Positions 50,267-59,233 of a stretch of 64,000 nt of DNA are shown piece after piece. The DNA is from Verrucolacustris abundans (GTDB taxonomy: Bacteria > Verrucomicrobiota > Verrucomicrobiia > Methylacidiphilales > Verrucolacustridaceae), in contig OZ239145.1 of the NCBI GenBank assembly GCA_965194535.1, positions 682,001 through 746,000 on the forward strand, in the 5' to 3' direction. Each line of letters begins with the position of its first letter. Within the stretch, counting starts at the first letter, position 1. Below the pieces are notes generated by a model. That model saw nothing but the letters and a program-made list of their open reading frames with translations, had not been told where the DNA came from and ran no database searches. The translations under genes were made by a program, and so were the position numbers.

Positions 50267-51034
50267 ATGAGGGTCCCAAAAAATGTGGTGGAAGCGCGAA
50301 GGCAATTGCTGGCCGATCTTTTACAGAACCAGCGCTATCTACCTTTGGAGCAGATTTGTATCCGGTTATCGATCAGTGCCGCGACCGCCCGGCGGGATTT
50401 GAGCGAGCTGGAACGGACGGGAAGAATTCGCAGGACCCCTGGAGGGGCGCTAACCGATTTTTCGGATAAATTTCCAAGCTTTGCGGAACGATTGGGGAAG
50501 GATTCGGAAAGGAAGAATGGGTTGGCCCGGCAGGTTCTGCCCCATCTGGTTTCGGGGTCGACCGTTTACATCGACGGGGGAACAACTCCCTATGCTTTGG
50601 CTCGGCTTTTACCCGAGGCGGAAATTCCCGGACTGAAGGTCGTGACAAACAGTCTGCCCGTGGTGGAGCTTCTGTCGGGAAGCGGGGTGTCCCTGCATAT
50701 TCTGGGAGGGGATCTGGTGGCGCGGCAGTCGCTTCTGATTGGAGAGCGGGCTGTTCGAGCCATGCAGGATTGGAAAATCGATGTATCGGTTCTTGGGGCG
50801 GAAGGAGTTACGGAGGCTGGATTTTGGAATAGCGCCCCCGAAGTTGTCGCCTTACAAAAGGCAGCAATGGAAAATTCGAAGAAAAACTTTGTTTTGGTCA
50901 CGGCGGAAAAAATCGGCCATCGGACGGGTGCTCTGCTGGCCTCTTGGGAGGCCGGTCTGCGGCTGATCACCGATGCGACGGCGCGACAGTTGGTTGCAGA
51001 AAATATTCCCACAAAAGGAATGGAGAAAATATGA
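50267..51034 (+). CDS. DeoR-family transcriptional regulator of rhamnose genes
   Basis: 255 residues. The N-terminal winged helix-turn-helix (about 8-60: RRQLLADLLQNQRYLPLEQI, ISAATARRDLSELERTGRI) and the DeoR sensor domain (about 75-250: IDGGTTPYALARLLP, VVTNSLPV, VLGAEGVT) are both clear. Such regulators respond to a phosphorylated sugar intermediate and usually repress a nearby catabolic operon. It is the first gene of an operon whose second gene overlaps by ATGA at 51031-51034. The inverted repeat just upstream is a natural candidate for its own operator. The effector is probably rhamnulose-1-phosphate or a relative, which is inference from the operon. Confidence 0.9.
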   Translation: MRVPKNVVEARRQLLADLLQNQRYLPLEQICIRLSISAATARRDLSELERTGRIRRTPGGALTDFSDKFPSFAERLGKDSERKNGLARQVLPHLVSGSTVYIDGGTTPYALARLLPEAEIPGLKVVTNSLPVVELLSGSGVSLHILGGDLVARQSLLIGERAVRAMQDWKIDVSVLGAEGVTEAGFWNSAPEVVALQKAAMENSKKNFVLVTAEKIGHRTGALLASWEAGLRLITDATARQLVAENIPTKGMEKI

Positions 51035-51801
51035 AAGCAGCGGACCGAAACAAACGACTCAAGCAGCTGGTTGAGCTTTCCAGAAGAATTGGTACAGCCC
51101 CTGAATCCTTTGCCATTCTGGGGGAAGGGAATACCTCGACTCGTTCGGGAGAGGATACTTTTTGGGTCAAGGCTAGTGGAACCTCCCTTTCCACAGCTGA
51201 GAAGGATTCCTTCACCGAATGCCGACGACCGGTTCTGGATTCCCTATGGGAGTCGTCCGTTCGCTCCGATTCGCAGGTGGATGAGAAGCTTCTCGAATCC
51301 CGAGTCAAACCCAAGGATCGCAAACCCTCGACCGAGGCGCTGTTTCACTCTTACCTGCTCTCCCTGCCTGGGATCGAGTGGGTGGCCCACACTCATCCGA
51401 TTGCGGTGAACGGGATTCTCTGTTCCCCGAGAGCGGCTGACTTTGCAAAGTTTCGAATGTTCCCAGATGAGATCGTTTGTGGAGGAGAGCAGTCGGTGCT
51501 GGTGCCCTACACCGACCCTGGCGTTCCGTTGGCGAAGGCGATCCGACATGGGGTGGAGAACTTTGAAAAAGAGCAGGGGAGGTTGCCTAGGATGATTCTG
51601 CTTCAGAATCACGGACTGATCGCCATTGGGCCAAGTGCCGGAGCGGTAGAGGCCACGACGAAAATGGCGGAGAAGTCTGCCAAAATCTTTCTTGGAGCCG
51701 CTTCGCTAGGTGGGCCGGTTTTTATGCCTGAAGCCCAAGTTCGGAGAATATCAGGTCGGCCGGATGAGCTTTACCGGCAAAAGGTGTTGAAGTTGGAATG
51801 A
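51031..51801 (+). CDS. Class II aldolase/adducin-family protein
   Basis: 256 residues from ATG 51031; extension further upstream runs through the regulator gene and is not credible. Metal-binding motif AHTHP (His120, His122) and a third histidine in QNHGL (His194) match class II sugar-phosphate aldolases. GEGNTS (31-36) is the substrate phosphate loop, and a glutamate (Glu102) sits in the usual position in STEALFH. Family members cleave L-fuculose- or L-rhamnulose-1-phosphate, or epimerise ribulose-5-phosphate. The operon also encodes a large fused aldolase, so this gene may serve fuculose-1-phosphate or another sugar. Translation is coupled to both neighbours by ATGA overlaps. Confidence 0.85.
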   Translation: MKAADRNKRLKQLVELSRRIGTAPESFAILGEGNTSTRSGEDTFWVKASGTSLSTAEKDSFTECRRPVLDSLWESSVRSDSQVDEKLLESRVKPKDRKPSTEALFHSYLLSLPGIEWVAHTHPIAVNGILCSPRAADFAKFRMFPDEIVCGGEQSVLVPYTDPGVPLAKAIRHGVENFEKEQGRLPRMILLQNHGLIAIGPSAGAVEATTKMAEKSAKIFLGAASLGGPVFMPEAQVRRISGRPDELYRQKVLKLE

Positions 51802-53291
51802 GCACGACCTCTTCTCATCATGCTGCGGTAGATCTTGGAGCGGAGAGCGGTCGGATTATTCTGGGGACGCTGAGCCAAGGGAGGCTTTCCATCGAGGAGA
51901 TTCATCGGTTCCCGAATCGAATGGGGGAGAAAGGTGGGGGATTGAAGTGGGACCTGCAGCATCTGGAAGGCGAAATTTTAGCGGGATTGAAAAAGATCGG
52001 GGATCGGAAAATCCCGTTGGAATCGGTGAGTTGTGATAGTTGGGGCGTCGATATTGTGTATCTGCCGAAAGACGAGTCTCCTGCGAAAGATCCGTTTTGT
52101 TACCGGGACGGGAGGAATGAGAAAATCTTTCCGAAGGTGGTCGCAAAGATCGGAAAAGAGAAAATCTTTGCACGAACCGGCCTTCAGTTCATGCCTTTCA
52201 ATACCCTTTATCAATTGGCCGCGGATGCGGAGAGCGGAAGGGTAGAGGTGGGGCAGAGCTCAGCCTTTTTGCCTGTAGCGGACTATCTGAACTATTTTCT
52301 GGGGGGTCGTCCTGCCAGTGAGGTTTCCCTGGCAAGCACCACGCAGTTTTACGATCCCAAGAATCGCATGTGGGCGGAGGATTTGGTTCAAGAGGTGGGG
52401 ATTTCAGTTTCTCTTCTTCCGGAAGTGGTCCCTTCGGGAACGGTTCTGGGGAAAATTTCGAAAAAGACAGCCCAAGCCACAGGACTTCCGGATTCGTGCC
52501 AGGTTGTGGCGTCCTGTTCCCATGACACCGGGGCTTCGGTTGCGGCCGTTCCAGCTGAGGGAAAAGGGTGGGCTTATCTAAGTTCTGGTACTTGGTCTCT
52601 GCTGGGGGTGGAGAGTGTGAAACCTTGGATGACTCCCGCTTGTGCCGAAGCAGAACTGACCAACGAAGTTGGTTTTGGGCACAGCATCCGCCTTTTGAAA
52701 AATATCGCTGGGCTATGGCTAGTCCAAGAGTGCCGAAGGGATTTTGCGAAGCAGGGGAGAGAAATGGATTACAGCAAGATTACCCTACTGGCTTCTGAGG
52801 CAGCTCCGCTCGTCACCCTGCTGGATCCCTTTCTTTCCTCGTGGAATGCCCCCGGGGAAATGGGGCGGAGGATTGCGGATTATGCGAAAGCGACGGGTCA
52901 ATCTGTACCACAATCCGATGGAGCCATGGTTCGTGCTTGTTTGGAGAGCTTGGCTTTGGCCTATCGGGAGTGTTTGGAATCGATCGAAAAGGTCACGGGA
53001 GAGAAAATTAAGACCCTACATATCGTTGGGGGAGGGAGTCAGAACAAGCTTTTGAATCAGATGGCCGTTGATGCGACGGGGCGGGCGGTGGTGACGGGAC
53101 CAATCGAGGGAACTGCCATCGGCAATATTCTGATTCAGGCCTACGGGTTGGGTCACCTCAAGAGCCACCAAGAAATTCGTGCTGTTGTACGGGACTCTTT
53201 CCCCATCGAAGTCTTTCAACCTCAATCCAACCCCTTGTGGGAGGAGGCGTGGAAACGCTTCCAGATCCTGCGCACCCCGAAAGGAAAATAA
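51798..53291 (+). CDS. rhaB: Rhamnulokinase (FGGY kinase)
   Basis: 497 residues. FGGY-kinase features: VDLGAESGRIILGTL (N-terminal nucleotide/phosphate loop), SCDSWGVDIVYL, SCSHDTGASVAAVP (about 233-246), YLSSGTWSLLGVE and HIVGGGSQNKLLNQMAVDAT (about 413-432). The SWGVDIV and SSGTWSL signatures are characteristic of the rhamnulokinase branch. It phosphorylates L-rhamnulose with ATP at C1 in the cytoplasm. Its start overlaps the aldolase stop by four bases (51798-51801), and the fused aldolase-dehydrogenase begins six bases after its stop. FGGY members also phosphorylate L-fuculose, but the presence of the rhamnulose aldolase fusion favours rhamnulose. Confidence 0.92.
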   Translation: MSTTSSHHAAVDLGAESGRIILGTLSQGRLSIEEIHRFPNRMGEKGGGLKWDLQHLEGEILAGLKKIGDRKIPLESVSCDSWGVDIVYLPKDESPAKDPFCYRDGRNEKIFPKVVAKIGKEKIFARTGLQFMPFNTLYQLAADAESGRVEVGQSSAFLPVADYLNYFLGGRPASEVSLASTTQFYDPKNRMWAEDLVQEVGISVSLLPEVVPSGTVLGKISKKTAQATGLPDSCQVVASCSHDTGASVAAVPAEGKGWAYLSSGTWSLLGVESVKPWMTPACAEAELTNEVGFGHSIRLLKNIAGLWLVQECRRDFAKQGREMDYSKITLLASEAAPLVTLLDPFLSSWNAPGEMGRRIADYAKATGQSVPQSDGAMVRACLESLALAYRECLESIEKVTGEKIKTLHIVGGGSQNKLLNQMAVDATGRAVVTGPIEGTAIGNILIQAYGLGHLKSHQEIRAVVRDSFPIEVFQPQSNPLWEEAWKRFQILRTPKGK

Positions 53292-53297
53292 AAAAAC

Positions 53298-55475
53298 ATG
53301 AAAAACCATCCAAAAAACCGCTGGCAAGATTCCGTGGCAAAAACCCTCGATCCGGTTGCCCGACTCGTCTACCGCTCGAATCTGATCGGTGAAGATCCGA
53401 CCCTGACGAACACAGGTGGGGGGAACACTTCGTCGAAGATCAAAGAGGCAGACCCTTTAACCGGTCAGGAAACAGAGGTGATGTGGGTGAAGGGATCGGG
53501 CGGAGATCTGCGTACAGCGAAACGAGACGGCTTTTCTTCCCTCTATATGGAGAAGCTGAAGGGGTTGCAGAAAAGTTATCTGGGGTCCAAGACGAAGGGG
53601 CCGAAGACCCAGATCGAGGACGATATGGTGGGGGCCTATGCCCACTGCACCTTCAATCTGAATCCCCGTCCCTCCTCCATCGACACTCCGTTGCATGGAT
53701 TTGTTCCAGCACGGCATGTGGATCATACCCATCCGAACGCGGCGATTTCCCTCGCAGCCTGTGCGAAGGGCAAAGAGCTCACAAAAGAGATTTATGGGGA
53801 CGAAGTGATCTGGACCGATTGGCAGAGGCCGGGCTTCGACCTAGGACTGATTCTCGAAAAACTGTGCAAGGATCATCCCAAAGCCAAAGGGGCCATCATG
53901 GGGCAACACGGGCTGATCAACTGGCATGAGGACGACAAGAAGTGCTACGAGCTGACGTTGGAGTTGGTTGGAAGAGCGGCAGAGGCGATTGCAAAGAAAG
54001 ATCGCGGCGAAAAGACCTTCGGTGGGGAAAAGTACAAATCCCCAGCTGAAAAGGAGAGAAAGGCTCTTTGGCTTTCGATCCTGCCTTGGCTACGCGGCAA
54101 GGTTTCTGCCCAGCAGCGGATGATTGGAACCGTGCAGGAGGATGCGACGATTCTGCGATTTGTGAACAGTAAGGATGCCCCTCGCTTGGCGGAGATGGGG
54201 ACTTCCTGCCCGGATCATTTCCTGAGAACGAAGATCAAGCCCCTCTATGTTGCGTGGGATCCGGCGACGGGTGATGTGGCAAAATTGCGAAGCCTTCTTG
54301 AAGAGGGGCTTGAAGCCTACCGGGCGGACTACAAAAAGTATTATGAAAAGTGCAAACGGAAGGATTCCCCGGCGATGAGGGATCCGAATCCGACGGTTGT
54401 GTTGATTCCCGGACTTGGAATGGTGGCGTGGGGGAAGTCGAAGAGTGAGTCGCGGGTCACGGCTGAGTTTTACAACTGTGCCGTCGAAGTTATGAGAGGA
54501 GCGGAAGCGCTCGGCGGGTATATCAATCTTCCCCAGCAGGAGGCGTTTGATATCGAGTATTGGCAGTTGGAGGAGGCAAAGTTGCGTCGGATGCCTCCGG
54601 AGCAGGAGCTTGCTCGGCAGGTTATCGCCGTGGTGGGTGCGGGCAGTGGAATTGGTAAGGAGACGGCCCATCGTTTGGCCAAGGAGGGAGCCTCCATTGT
54701 CTGTGTGGATCTGAATGAAAAAGCGGCTCAGGAAACTTCTGCCGAACTGGTCAAAAAGTTGGGGGAGGGAATCGGTGTCGCCGGAACGGGGATTTCCGGC
54801 TGCGGTCCAGCGATTGGTCTGGGGGCCAACATTGTCGATCGAAAAAGCGTTTCCGAGATGTTGGGGGAGGCGGTGTATGCCTTCGGGGGAATCGATGGAG
54901 TTGTGGTGACGGCGGGAATTTTTGTTCCCCCCGACCTCGAGGGAAGGATCCCCGATGAAAAGTGGGCGCAGACCTTTGCCATCAATGTGACTGGTTCCTA
55001 TGTGGTGGCGGATGAGGCGAACAAGATATTTAAGGCTCAAGGCCTGTCGGCCAGTCTGGTCCTGACAACGAGTGTCAACGCGGTAGTGGCCAAGAAGGGA
55101 AGTTTGGCCTACGACACAAGCAAAGCTGCGGCAAATCATCTGGTACGTGAACTGGCGATCGAGCTTTCGCCGTTGGTCCGAGTGAATGCAGTTGCCCCGG
55201 CGACGGTGGTGCAAGGAAGCGCGATGTTTCCGAGGGATCGGGTGATGGCCTCACTGGCCAAGTATAAGATCCCGTTTTCCGAAAAAGAAGGGGACGAGGA
55301 ACTTCGGACGCGGTTGGCGGAATTTTATGCCAAACGGACGCTGACCCAGTCTCCCATCACGCCGGCAGATCAGGCAGAAGCGGCCTTCTTGCTCGTCAGC
55401 GGTAAGCGTTTTCCACGGACGACAGGACAGGTGATTCACGTCGACGGGGGCTTGGCCGACGGATTCCTTAGATAA
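53298..55475 (+). CDS. rhaEW: Bifunctional rhamnulose-1-phosphate aldolase / lactaldehyde dehydrogenase
   Basis: 725 residues in two parts. The N-terminal class II aldolase (about 15-400) has GGGNTSSK (40-47), HVDHTHPNA (140-148) and GQHGLINW (202-209). The C-terminal short-chain dehydrogenase (about 440-725) has VVGAGSGIGKE (445-455), the catalytic Tyr/Lys in YDTSKAAAN, and GGLADGF near the end. This is the known architecture of the fused enzyme that splits rhamnulose-1-phosphate into dihydroxyacetone phosphate and L-lactaldehyde and oxidises the latter to lactate. The length is as expected. It is the fourth gene of the rhamnose operon. No rhamnose isomerase gene follows; only a truncated mutarotase remnant does. 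Confidence 0.9.
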   Translation: MKNHPKNRWQDSVAKTLDPVARLVYRSNLIGEDPTLTNTGGGNTSSKIKEADPLTGQETEVMWVKGSGGDLRTAKRDGFSSLYMEKLKGLQKSYLGSKTKGPKTQIEDDMVGAYAHCTFNLNPRPSSIDTPLHGFVPARHVDHTHPNAAISLAACAKGKELTKEIYGDEVIWTDWQRPGFDLGLILEKLCKDHPKAKGAIMGQHGLINWHEDDKKCYELTLELVGRAAEAIAKKDRGEKTFGGEKYKSPAEKERKALWLSILPWLRGKVSAQQRMIGTVQEDATILRFVNSKDAPRLAEMGTSCPDHFLRTKIKPLYVAWDPATGDVAKLRSLLEEGLEAYRADYKKYYEKCKRKDSPAMRDPNPTVVLIPGLGMVAWGKSKSESRVTAEFYNCAVEVMRGAEALGGYINLPQQEAFDIEYWQLEEAKLRRMPPEQELARQVIAVVGAGSGIGKETAHRLAKEGASIVCVDLNEKAAQETSAELVKKLGEGIGVAGTGISGCGPAIGLGANIVDRKSVSEMLGEAVYAFGGIDGVVVTAGIFVPPDLEGRIPDEKWAQTFAINVTGSYVVADEANKIFKAQGLSASLVLTTSVNAVVAKKGSLAYDTSKAAANHLVRELAIELSPLVRVNAVAPATVVQGSAMFPRDRVMASLAKYKIPFSEKEGDEELRTRLAEFYAKRTLTQSPITPADQAEAAFLLVSGKRFPRTTGQVIHVDGGLADGFLR

Positions 55476-55480
55476 GCTCT

Positions 55481-55642
55481 TTACACGAGGTGGAATACTT
55501 CCCGTAGGGTGAAGTCATGAGGGGGGTGGTCGGGGTTGGAGGGCATGATGTGGGCCATATGCCGCCACCATTTATGGCGCTCCGGCAGACGGGCGATGGA
55601 CTGCCAGCGGCCTTCGTCCTCAATCTCGAGATGGGCAAAGAG
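55481..55642 (-). pseudogene. rhaM: Remnant of L-rhamnose mutarotase (C-terminal half only)
   Basis: On the minus strand, 53 codons ending in TAA (55481-55483) encode LFAHLEIEDEGRWQSIARL, then PERHKWWRHMAHIMPSNPDH and the ending FTLREVFHLV. The WWxxM, MxxNPD and REVFHL pattern is that of the C-terminal half of L-rhamnose mutarotase, a protein of about 104 residues that interconverts rhamnose anomers. An in-frame TAG (55643-55645) stands immediately before the first recognised codon, and nothing resembling the N-terminal half is upstream. The piece runs opposite to the rhamnose operon and is 5 bp from its last stop. It therefore looks like a broken gene left by a rearrangement whose junction is near 55643. 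Confidence 0.85.
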
Positions 55643-55752
55643 CTAGCAAATCGGCATTTTTAAAAGTGAAATGAACTAGTTTCTTCTGGCTTACTTTTCT
55701 AGAGACTTGGCTCGCAAACGAAGGAAGAATTATCCCAAGGAGATAAAACCTA

Positions 55753-57579
55753 GTGATGATCCGCTTTTTGTTCCTGATGGTTTTTGTCTTCCTCATGGCC
55801 ACGGGGTATGGGGTGGACGGCATCAATCCAGGTATCCCTTGGCCCGCCACAGACGCCCTCGGCAGGGAACTGCCCCTGACGGCGGAAGTCGGCCCTCCTA
55901 AAAAAGACAAGTTTGTTGGAATTTTCTACCTCCCATGGACAGGTGATGAATTCAGCTATGGCCCTTATGACGTTTCAAAAATCCTCGTGGATCAGCCGGA
56001 CATGCGGACGACTCCAACGTTTCGGCATACGGGACCGAAGGAGTGGCACTATGCCTACTGGGGTGAACCACTGTTTGGCTACTATAAGCTGACCGATCCG
56101 TGGGTGATCCGCCGGCATATGCATATGCTTGCCGATGCTGGGGTCGATGCCTTGGTCCTCGATGCCACAAACGCGGAGATTTATGAGAATGTCCTTAACC
56201 AATTCATGCCTGTGCTGCTGGAGATCCGTGCGGAAGGCGGCCGGGTTCCTCAGCTTTTTTTCATGCTCAACACGGATATGGGCAACGCCGCCAAACAGCT
56301 ACTGGAAAAATTCTACCGACCTGGCCGTTACGATGAACTCTGGTTCCGTTGGGAAGGAAAGCCACTCATGCTCTGTAACCCGGATGCGGCCAGCTCCGAA
56401 GTGCGTGAATATTTCACCCTCCGCACCGCCTTCTGGCCTGGCACTCCGCCTTATAAGAACACACCCAATGCCTGGCACTGGCTCGGCGTCCATCCGCAAG
56501 CCTATGGTTTCACCCAAGATCCAAAGGCAGCCGAGCAGATTAATGTTTCCCCTGCGCAGAACATGCACTGGGAAACCGGCGCGCTGGAATTGATGTGGAC
56601 CGGTAAGGCGCGTGGACGCGGTTTTAGCAAAGGCAAACAGGATCCCTCCCTCAATGCCATCGAACGCGGACTAAATTTTCAGGAACAGTGGGACTATGCC
56701 CTCAAAGTGGATCCAAAGTTCATCATGATAACCGCATGGAATGAGTGGGTCGCGGGCCTGACGCACAGCATGAAAACTCCCTGGGTGCAGTGCGACGGTT
56801 TCAATGAGGAGTTCAGCCGGGATATCGAGCCGATGAAAGGGGGTTTCGGAGACAACTTTTACTATCAGGCCATCGCCAATATTCGTCGTTACAAAGGTGT
56901 GCCGGAGGTTCCCCATGCAGGCGGAAAAAGGCGAACCATTGAGTTGGATGGAGCATTCGATCAGTGGAGGGAGGTGACGCCCGAGTATCGGGGGCACTTC
57001 GGCAACACGATCCCGCGCGATTACGACGGATTTGGACGTGCCCTCAAGACCCGAGCCAATGGTGCACATCCAGATTTTGAGGGGAACGGCACGACTTGGA
57101 AAGGGCAGGAGGGGCCTCGGTACACCAACACGACGGGCCGGAATGGTCTGCAGGTCATGAAAGTGTGTCGCGACCATGAATACTTTTACTTTTATGTGCA
57201 GACGGAAAAACCGATCACCCCTCTGAGCGACCCAAACTGGATGATGCTCCTGATCCGGACTGGCCAGGTCGGAAATCACGCTTGGTATGGCTACGACTTT
57301 ATCGTCAATCGCGTCCCTCCAGGAAAATTCGGAGCGGTATTAGAGAAAAATAACGGAGGGTGGAACTGGTTGCGTGCGGCTGACGTCAGATTTCGGGTTG
57401 AGGGGAACCAGATGCATCTGGCCGTGCCCAGGGATGTCCTGGGGTTGGCCCAAGATCCCGTCACTTTCGACTTCAAGTGGATCGACAACGTCCAACTGCC
57501 GGATGATCTCACGGTCTTATATGTCGACGGAGACACCGCACCTTTGGGACGATTTCGTTTTCAATACCGGACGAAGTAA
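55753..57579 (+). CDS. Secreted GH71/GH99-like protein with a CBM9-like C-terminal domain
   Basis: 608 residues. GTG 55753 is ten bases after an AAGGAG site; ATG 55756 is the alternative. Signal peptide (FLFLMVFVFLMATGYG). The body (about 50-390) has a barrel-like pattern: FVGIFYLPWTGDE, HMHMLADAGVDALVLDATN and FIMITAWNEWVAG (Glu331), resembling the GH71/GH99/WbsX group. Residues about 395-608 resemble a CBM9/DOMON-like domain (IELDGAFDQWREVTPEYRG, HEYFYFYVQTEKP, DFIVNRV). A glycosidase acting on the same rhamnose-containing glycan is plausible, but neither activity nor catalytic pair is certain. It begins just past the mutarotase remnant and is followed by a sugar symporter gene. Confidence 0.78.
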   Translation: MMIRFLFLMVFVFLMATGYGVDGINPGIPWPATDALGRELPLTAEVGPPKKDKFVGIFYLPWTGDEFSYGPYDVSKILVDQPDMRTTPTFRHTGPKEWHYAYWGEPLFGYYKLTDPWVIRRHMHMLADAGVDALVLDATNAEIYENVLNQFMPVLLEIRAEGGRVPQLFFMLNTDMGNAAKQLLEKFYRPGRYDELWFRWEGKPLMLCNPDAASSEVREYFTLRTAFWPGTPPYKNTPNAWHWLGVHPQAYGFTQDPKAAEQINVSPAQNMHWETGALELMWTGKARGRGFSKGKQDPSLNAIERGLNFQEQWDYALKVDPKFIMITAWNEWVAGLTHSMKTPWVQCDGFNEEFSRDIEPMKGGFGDNFYYQAIANIRRYKGVPEVPHAGGKRRTIELDGAFDQWREVTPEYRGHFGNTIPRDYDGFGRALKTRANGAHPDFEGNGTTWKGQEGPRYTNTTGRNGLQVMKVCRDHEYFYFYVQTEKPITPLSDPNWMMLLIRTGQVGNHAWYGYDFIVNRVPPGKFGAVLEKNNGGWNWLRAADVRFRVEGNQMHLAVPRDVLGLAQDPVTFDFKWIDNVQLPDDLTVLYVDGDTAPLGRFRFQYRTK

Positions 57580-57796
57580 TTTGAACCGATCTGGTGGCAC
57601 GGAGGGCTCCCATCTTTCTCACATTGGTGAATGCCGGCATTCTATGCCTAAACTTTGTGGGGTATGAATACACGGATGGCATCTCCTCAGATCAATTTGG
57701 CACGAGCTTCAAGGTCGCCTTCGCAACCGTCTGAAACGATTGTCGCTTGTCACGTTTCATCCCCAGAATCTTGTTGGTAGGTCGTCTCTATCTTTT
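57580..57796. other. Intergenic stretch before the GPH symporter gene
   Basis: 217 bp with no convincing gene. A TTG at 57740 keeps the symporter frame open but would add 19 residues unlike a leader. TGAAACGATTG at 57732-57742 is a weak half-palindrome. No promoter or terminator was recognised. Confidence 0.35.
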
Positions 57797-59233
57797 ATGA
57801 GTTCAGGCTCTCAAGCATCGCCCGGCGATAAGCATCATCGGACAAACCCCGAGGACCGGTTGCCGATTCGTGACAAGGCCGGCTACTCGTCGGGTGGCAT
57901 GGCCTACACGCTCATGGGTAACGCCATTGGGAATTTGGGTAACGTCGTCCTCAACATCGGCATGGGAATGAACCCCTTTCTCGTTGGGTTGCTTCTGGCC
58001 CTCCCACGGGCGGTGGATGCTTTGTTGGATCCCCTAATCGGAACCTGGTCGGATAACTTCCGTTCGCGTTGGGGGAGGCGGAAGCCGTTTATGGTGGCTG
58101 GGGCGTTGGGTGCTGGTGTCTTTTTTATCGTTTTGTGGTGGATGCCCGCCGAGGGGGCCGAAATGGGGAAATTCTGGTATTTCCTTTTTTTCTCCACGGT
58201 CTTTTACCTCTTCATGTCCCTGTTCGCCGTTCCCTGGGGCGCGATCGGACTCTCAATGACGGCGGATTATCACGAACGGACGCGCCTGATGGCCACCTAT
58301 GCATTCACCAGCGCGGCTGCGGCCATTCTGCTTTCTTGGCTATATGCACTGATCAAGCTCCCGTGTTTTCCGGATACCATCACCGGGACGCGCTGGGTTT
58401 CCGCCGGTCTCGCCGGTCTGATGACAGGATTGGCTCTGCTTTCGGTGTGGATGTGCCGGGAAAAGCAGACTGCAGGGCAGGCAAAGCAGGCCACCGAACC
58501 GGTTTGGCCCCAAATCCGGGCCGTTTTGGGAAACCGCGCCTTTCTCATTCTTGGAGGTGCTGTCTTTTTTATGTGCCTCGGAATTTTTAGCATCAGCAGT
58601 CTTCCGACTTATCTCGCCATCTACTTTATCCACGGAGGGAACGAGTCGGCCGCCTCAATCTTGTCCGGATGGGGTGGCACAGTGTGGCAGGTGGGGAGCC
58701 TTTTTTTTATTCCCTTGATCAGTCTGGTGGCCACGCGGATGGGCAAGCGCCATACGCTTGCCTTGGCACTGGTGGCTGCTTTGACTGGGAATCTCATCAA
58801 ATGGTTCTGCTACACCCCGGCCCAGCCGCTTCTTTTTCTCCTCCCACCTCTTTTGATCGCTTTTGGTTTCAGCGCCCTCTGGACCCTCACCGCCTCCATG
58901 CTGGCGGATGTGTGTGATCTACATGAGCTCAATACGGGCAAGCGGAATGAGGGAGCGCTCAACGCCATGTATGCCTGGGTGATGAAAGTCGGTAGCACTC
59001 TTGCTTTTGCGCTTTCGGGGATCCTTCTCAACCTTACGGGATTTAATCAGGCGCTGGGTTCGAGCCAGAGTCCCGCTACCATCCTTTCCATGCGGTTAAT
59101 CGACATCGGGGTGCCGGCGGTCGCGGTGCTGGCCGCCATTGGGCTGACCTGTCTTTACCCCATCTCGGAGGATCGCGCCTACCAGATCCGGGAAGAGCTG
59201 GAGCGTAGGCGCGGCAGGATGCGCTCCGCTTGA
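57797..59233 (+). CDS. GPH-family sugar:cation symporter (MelB-like)
   Basis: 478 residues from ATG 57797. Twelve hydrophobic segments and the family motif DPLIGTWSDNFRSRWGRRKP (about 92-111) identify the glycoside-pentoside-hexuronide:cation symporter family; the acidic residue of the first motif usually takes part in cation coupling. ADYHERTRLMATYAF in the middle loop is also typical. It would import a mono- or oligosaccharide, perhaps released by the adjacent secreted enzymes. Its stop overlaps the TTG start of the next gene (59230-59233), so symporter and beta-propeller enzyme are coupled. Confidence 0.9.
   Translation: MSSGSQASPGDKHHRTNPEDRLPIRDKAGYSSGGMAYTLMGNAIGNLGNVVLNIGMGMNPFLVGLLLALPRAVDALLDPLIGTWSDNFRSRWGRRKPFMVAGALGAGVFFIVLWWMPAEGAEMGKFWYFLFFSTVFYLFMSLFAVPWGAIGLSMTADYHERTRLMATYAFTSAAAAILLSWLYALIKLPCFPDTITGTRWVSAGLAGLMTGLALLSVWMCREKQTAGQAKQATEPVWPQIRAVLGNRAFLILGGAVFFMCLGIFSISSLPTYLAIYFIHGGNESAASILSGWGGTVWQVGSLFFIPLISLVATRMGKRHTLALALVAALTGNLIKWFCYTPAQPLLFLLPPLLIAFGFSALWTLTASMLADVCDLHELNTGKRNEGALNAMYAWVMKVGSTLAFALSGILLNLTGFNQALGSSQSPATILSMRLIDIGVPAVAVLAAIGLTCLYPISEDRAYQIREELERRRGRMRSA

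Noticed and set aside
50134..50469. Open frame beginning MAAWLNRK across the AT-rich leader
   Set aside because: It runs through the operator-like repeat and out of phase into the regulator gene; its residues are an Ile/Asn run produced by AT-rich DNA.
54090..55214. 374-codon minus-strand open frame inside the aldolase-dehydrogenase gene
   Set aside because: The sense strand carries an intact two-domain enzyme; the antisense frame has no recognisable domain and is rich in Arg/His.
57732..57742. TGAAACGATTG as a LacI-type operator
   Set aside because: Only one half-site is convincing and the symmetry is imperfect; such 11-mers are expected by chance.
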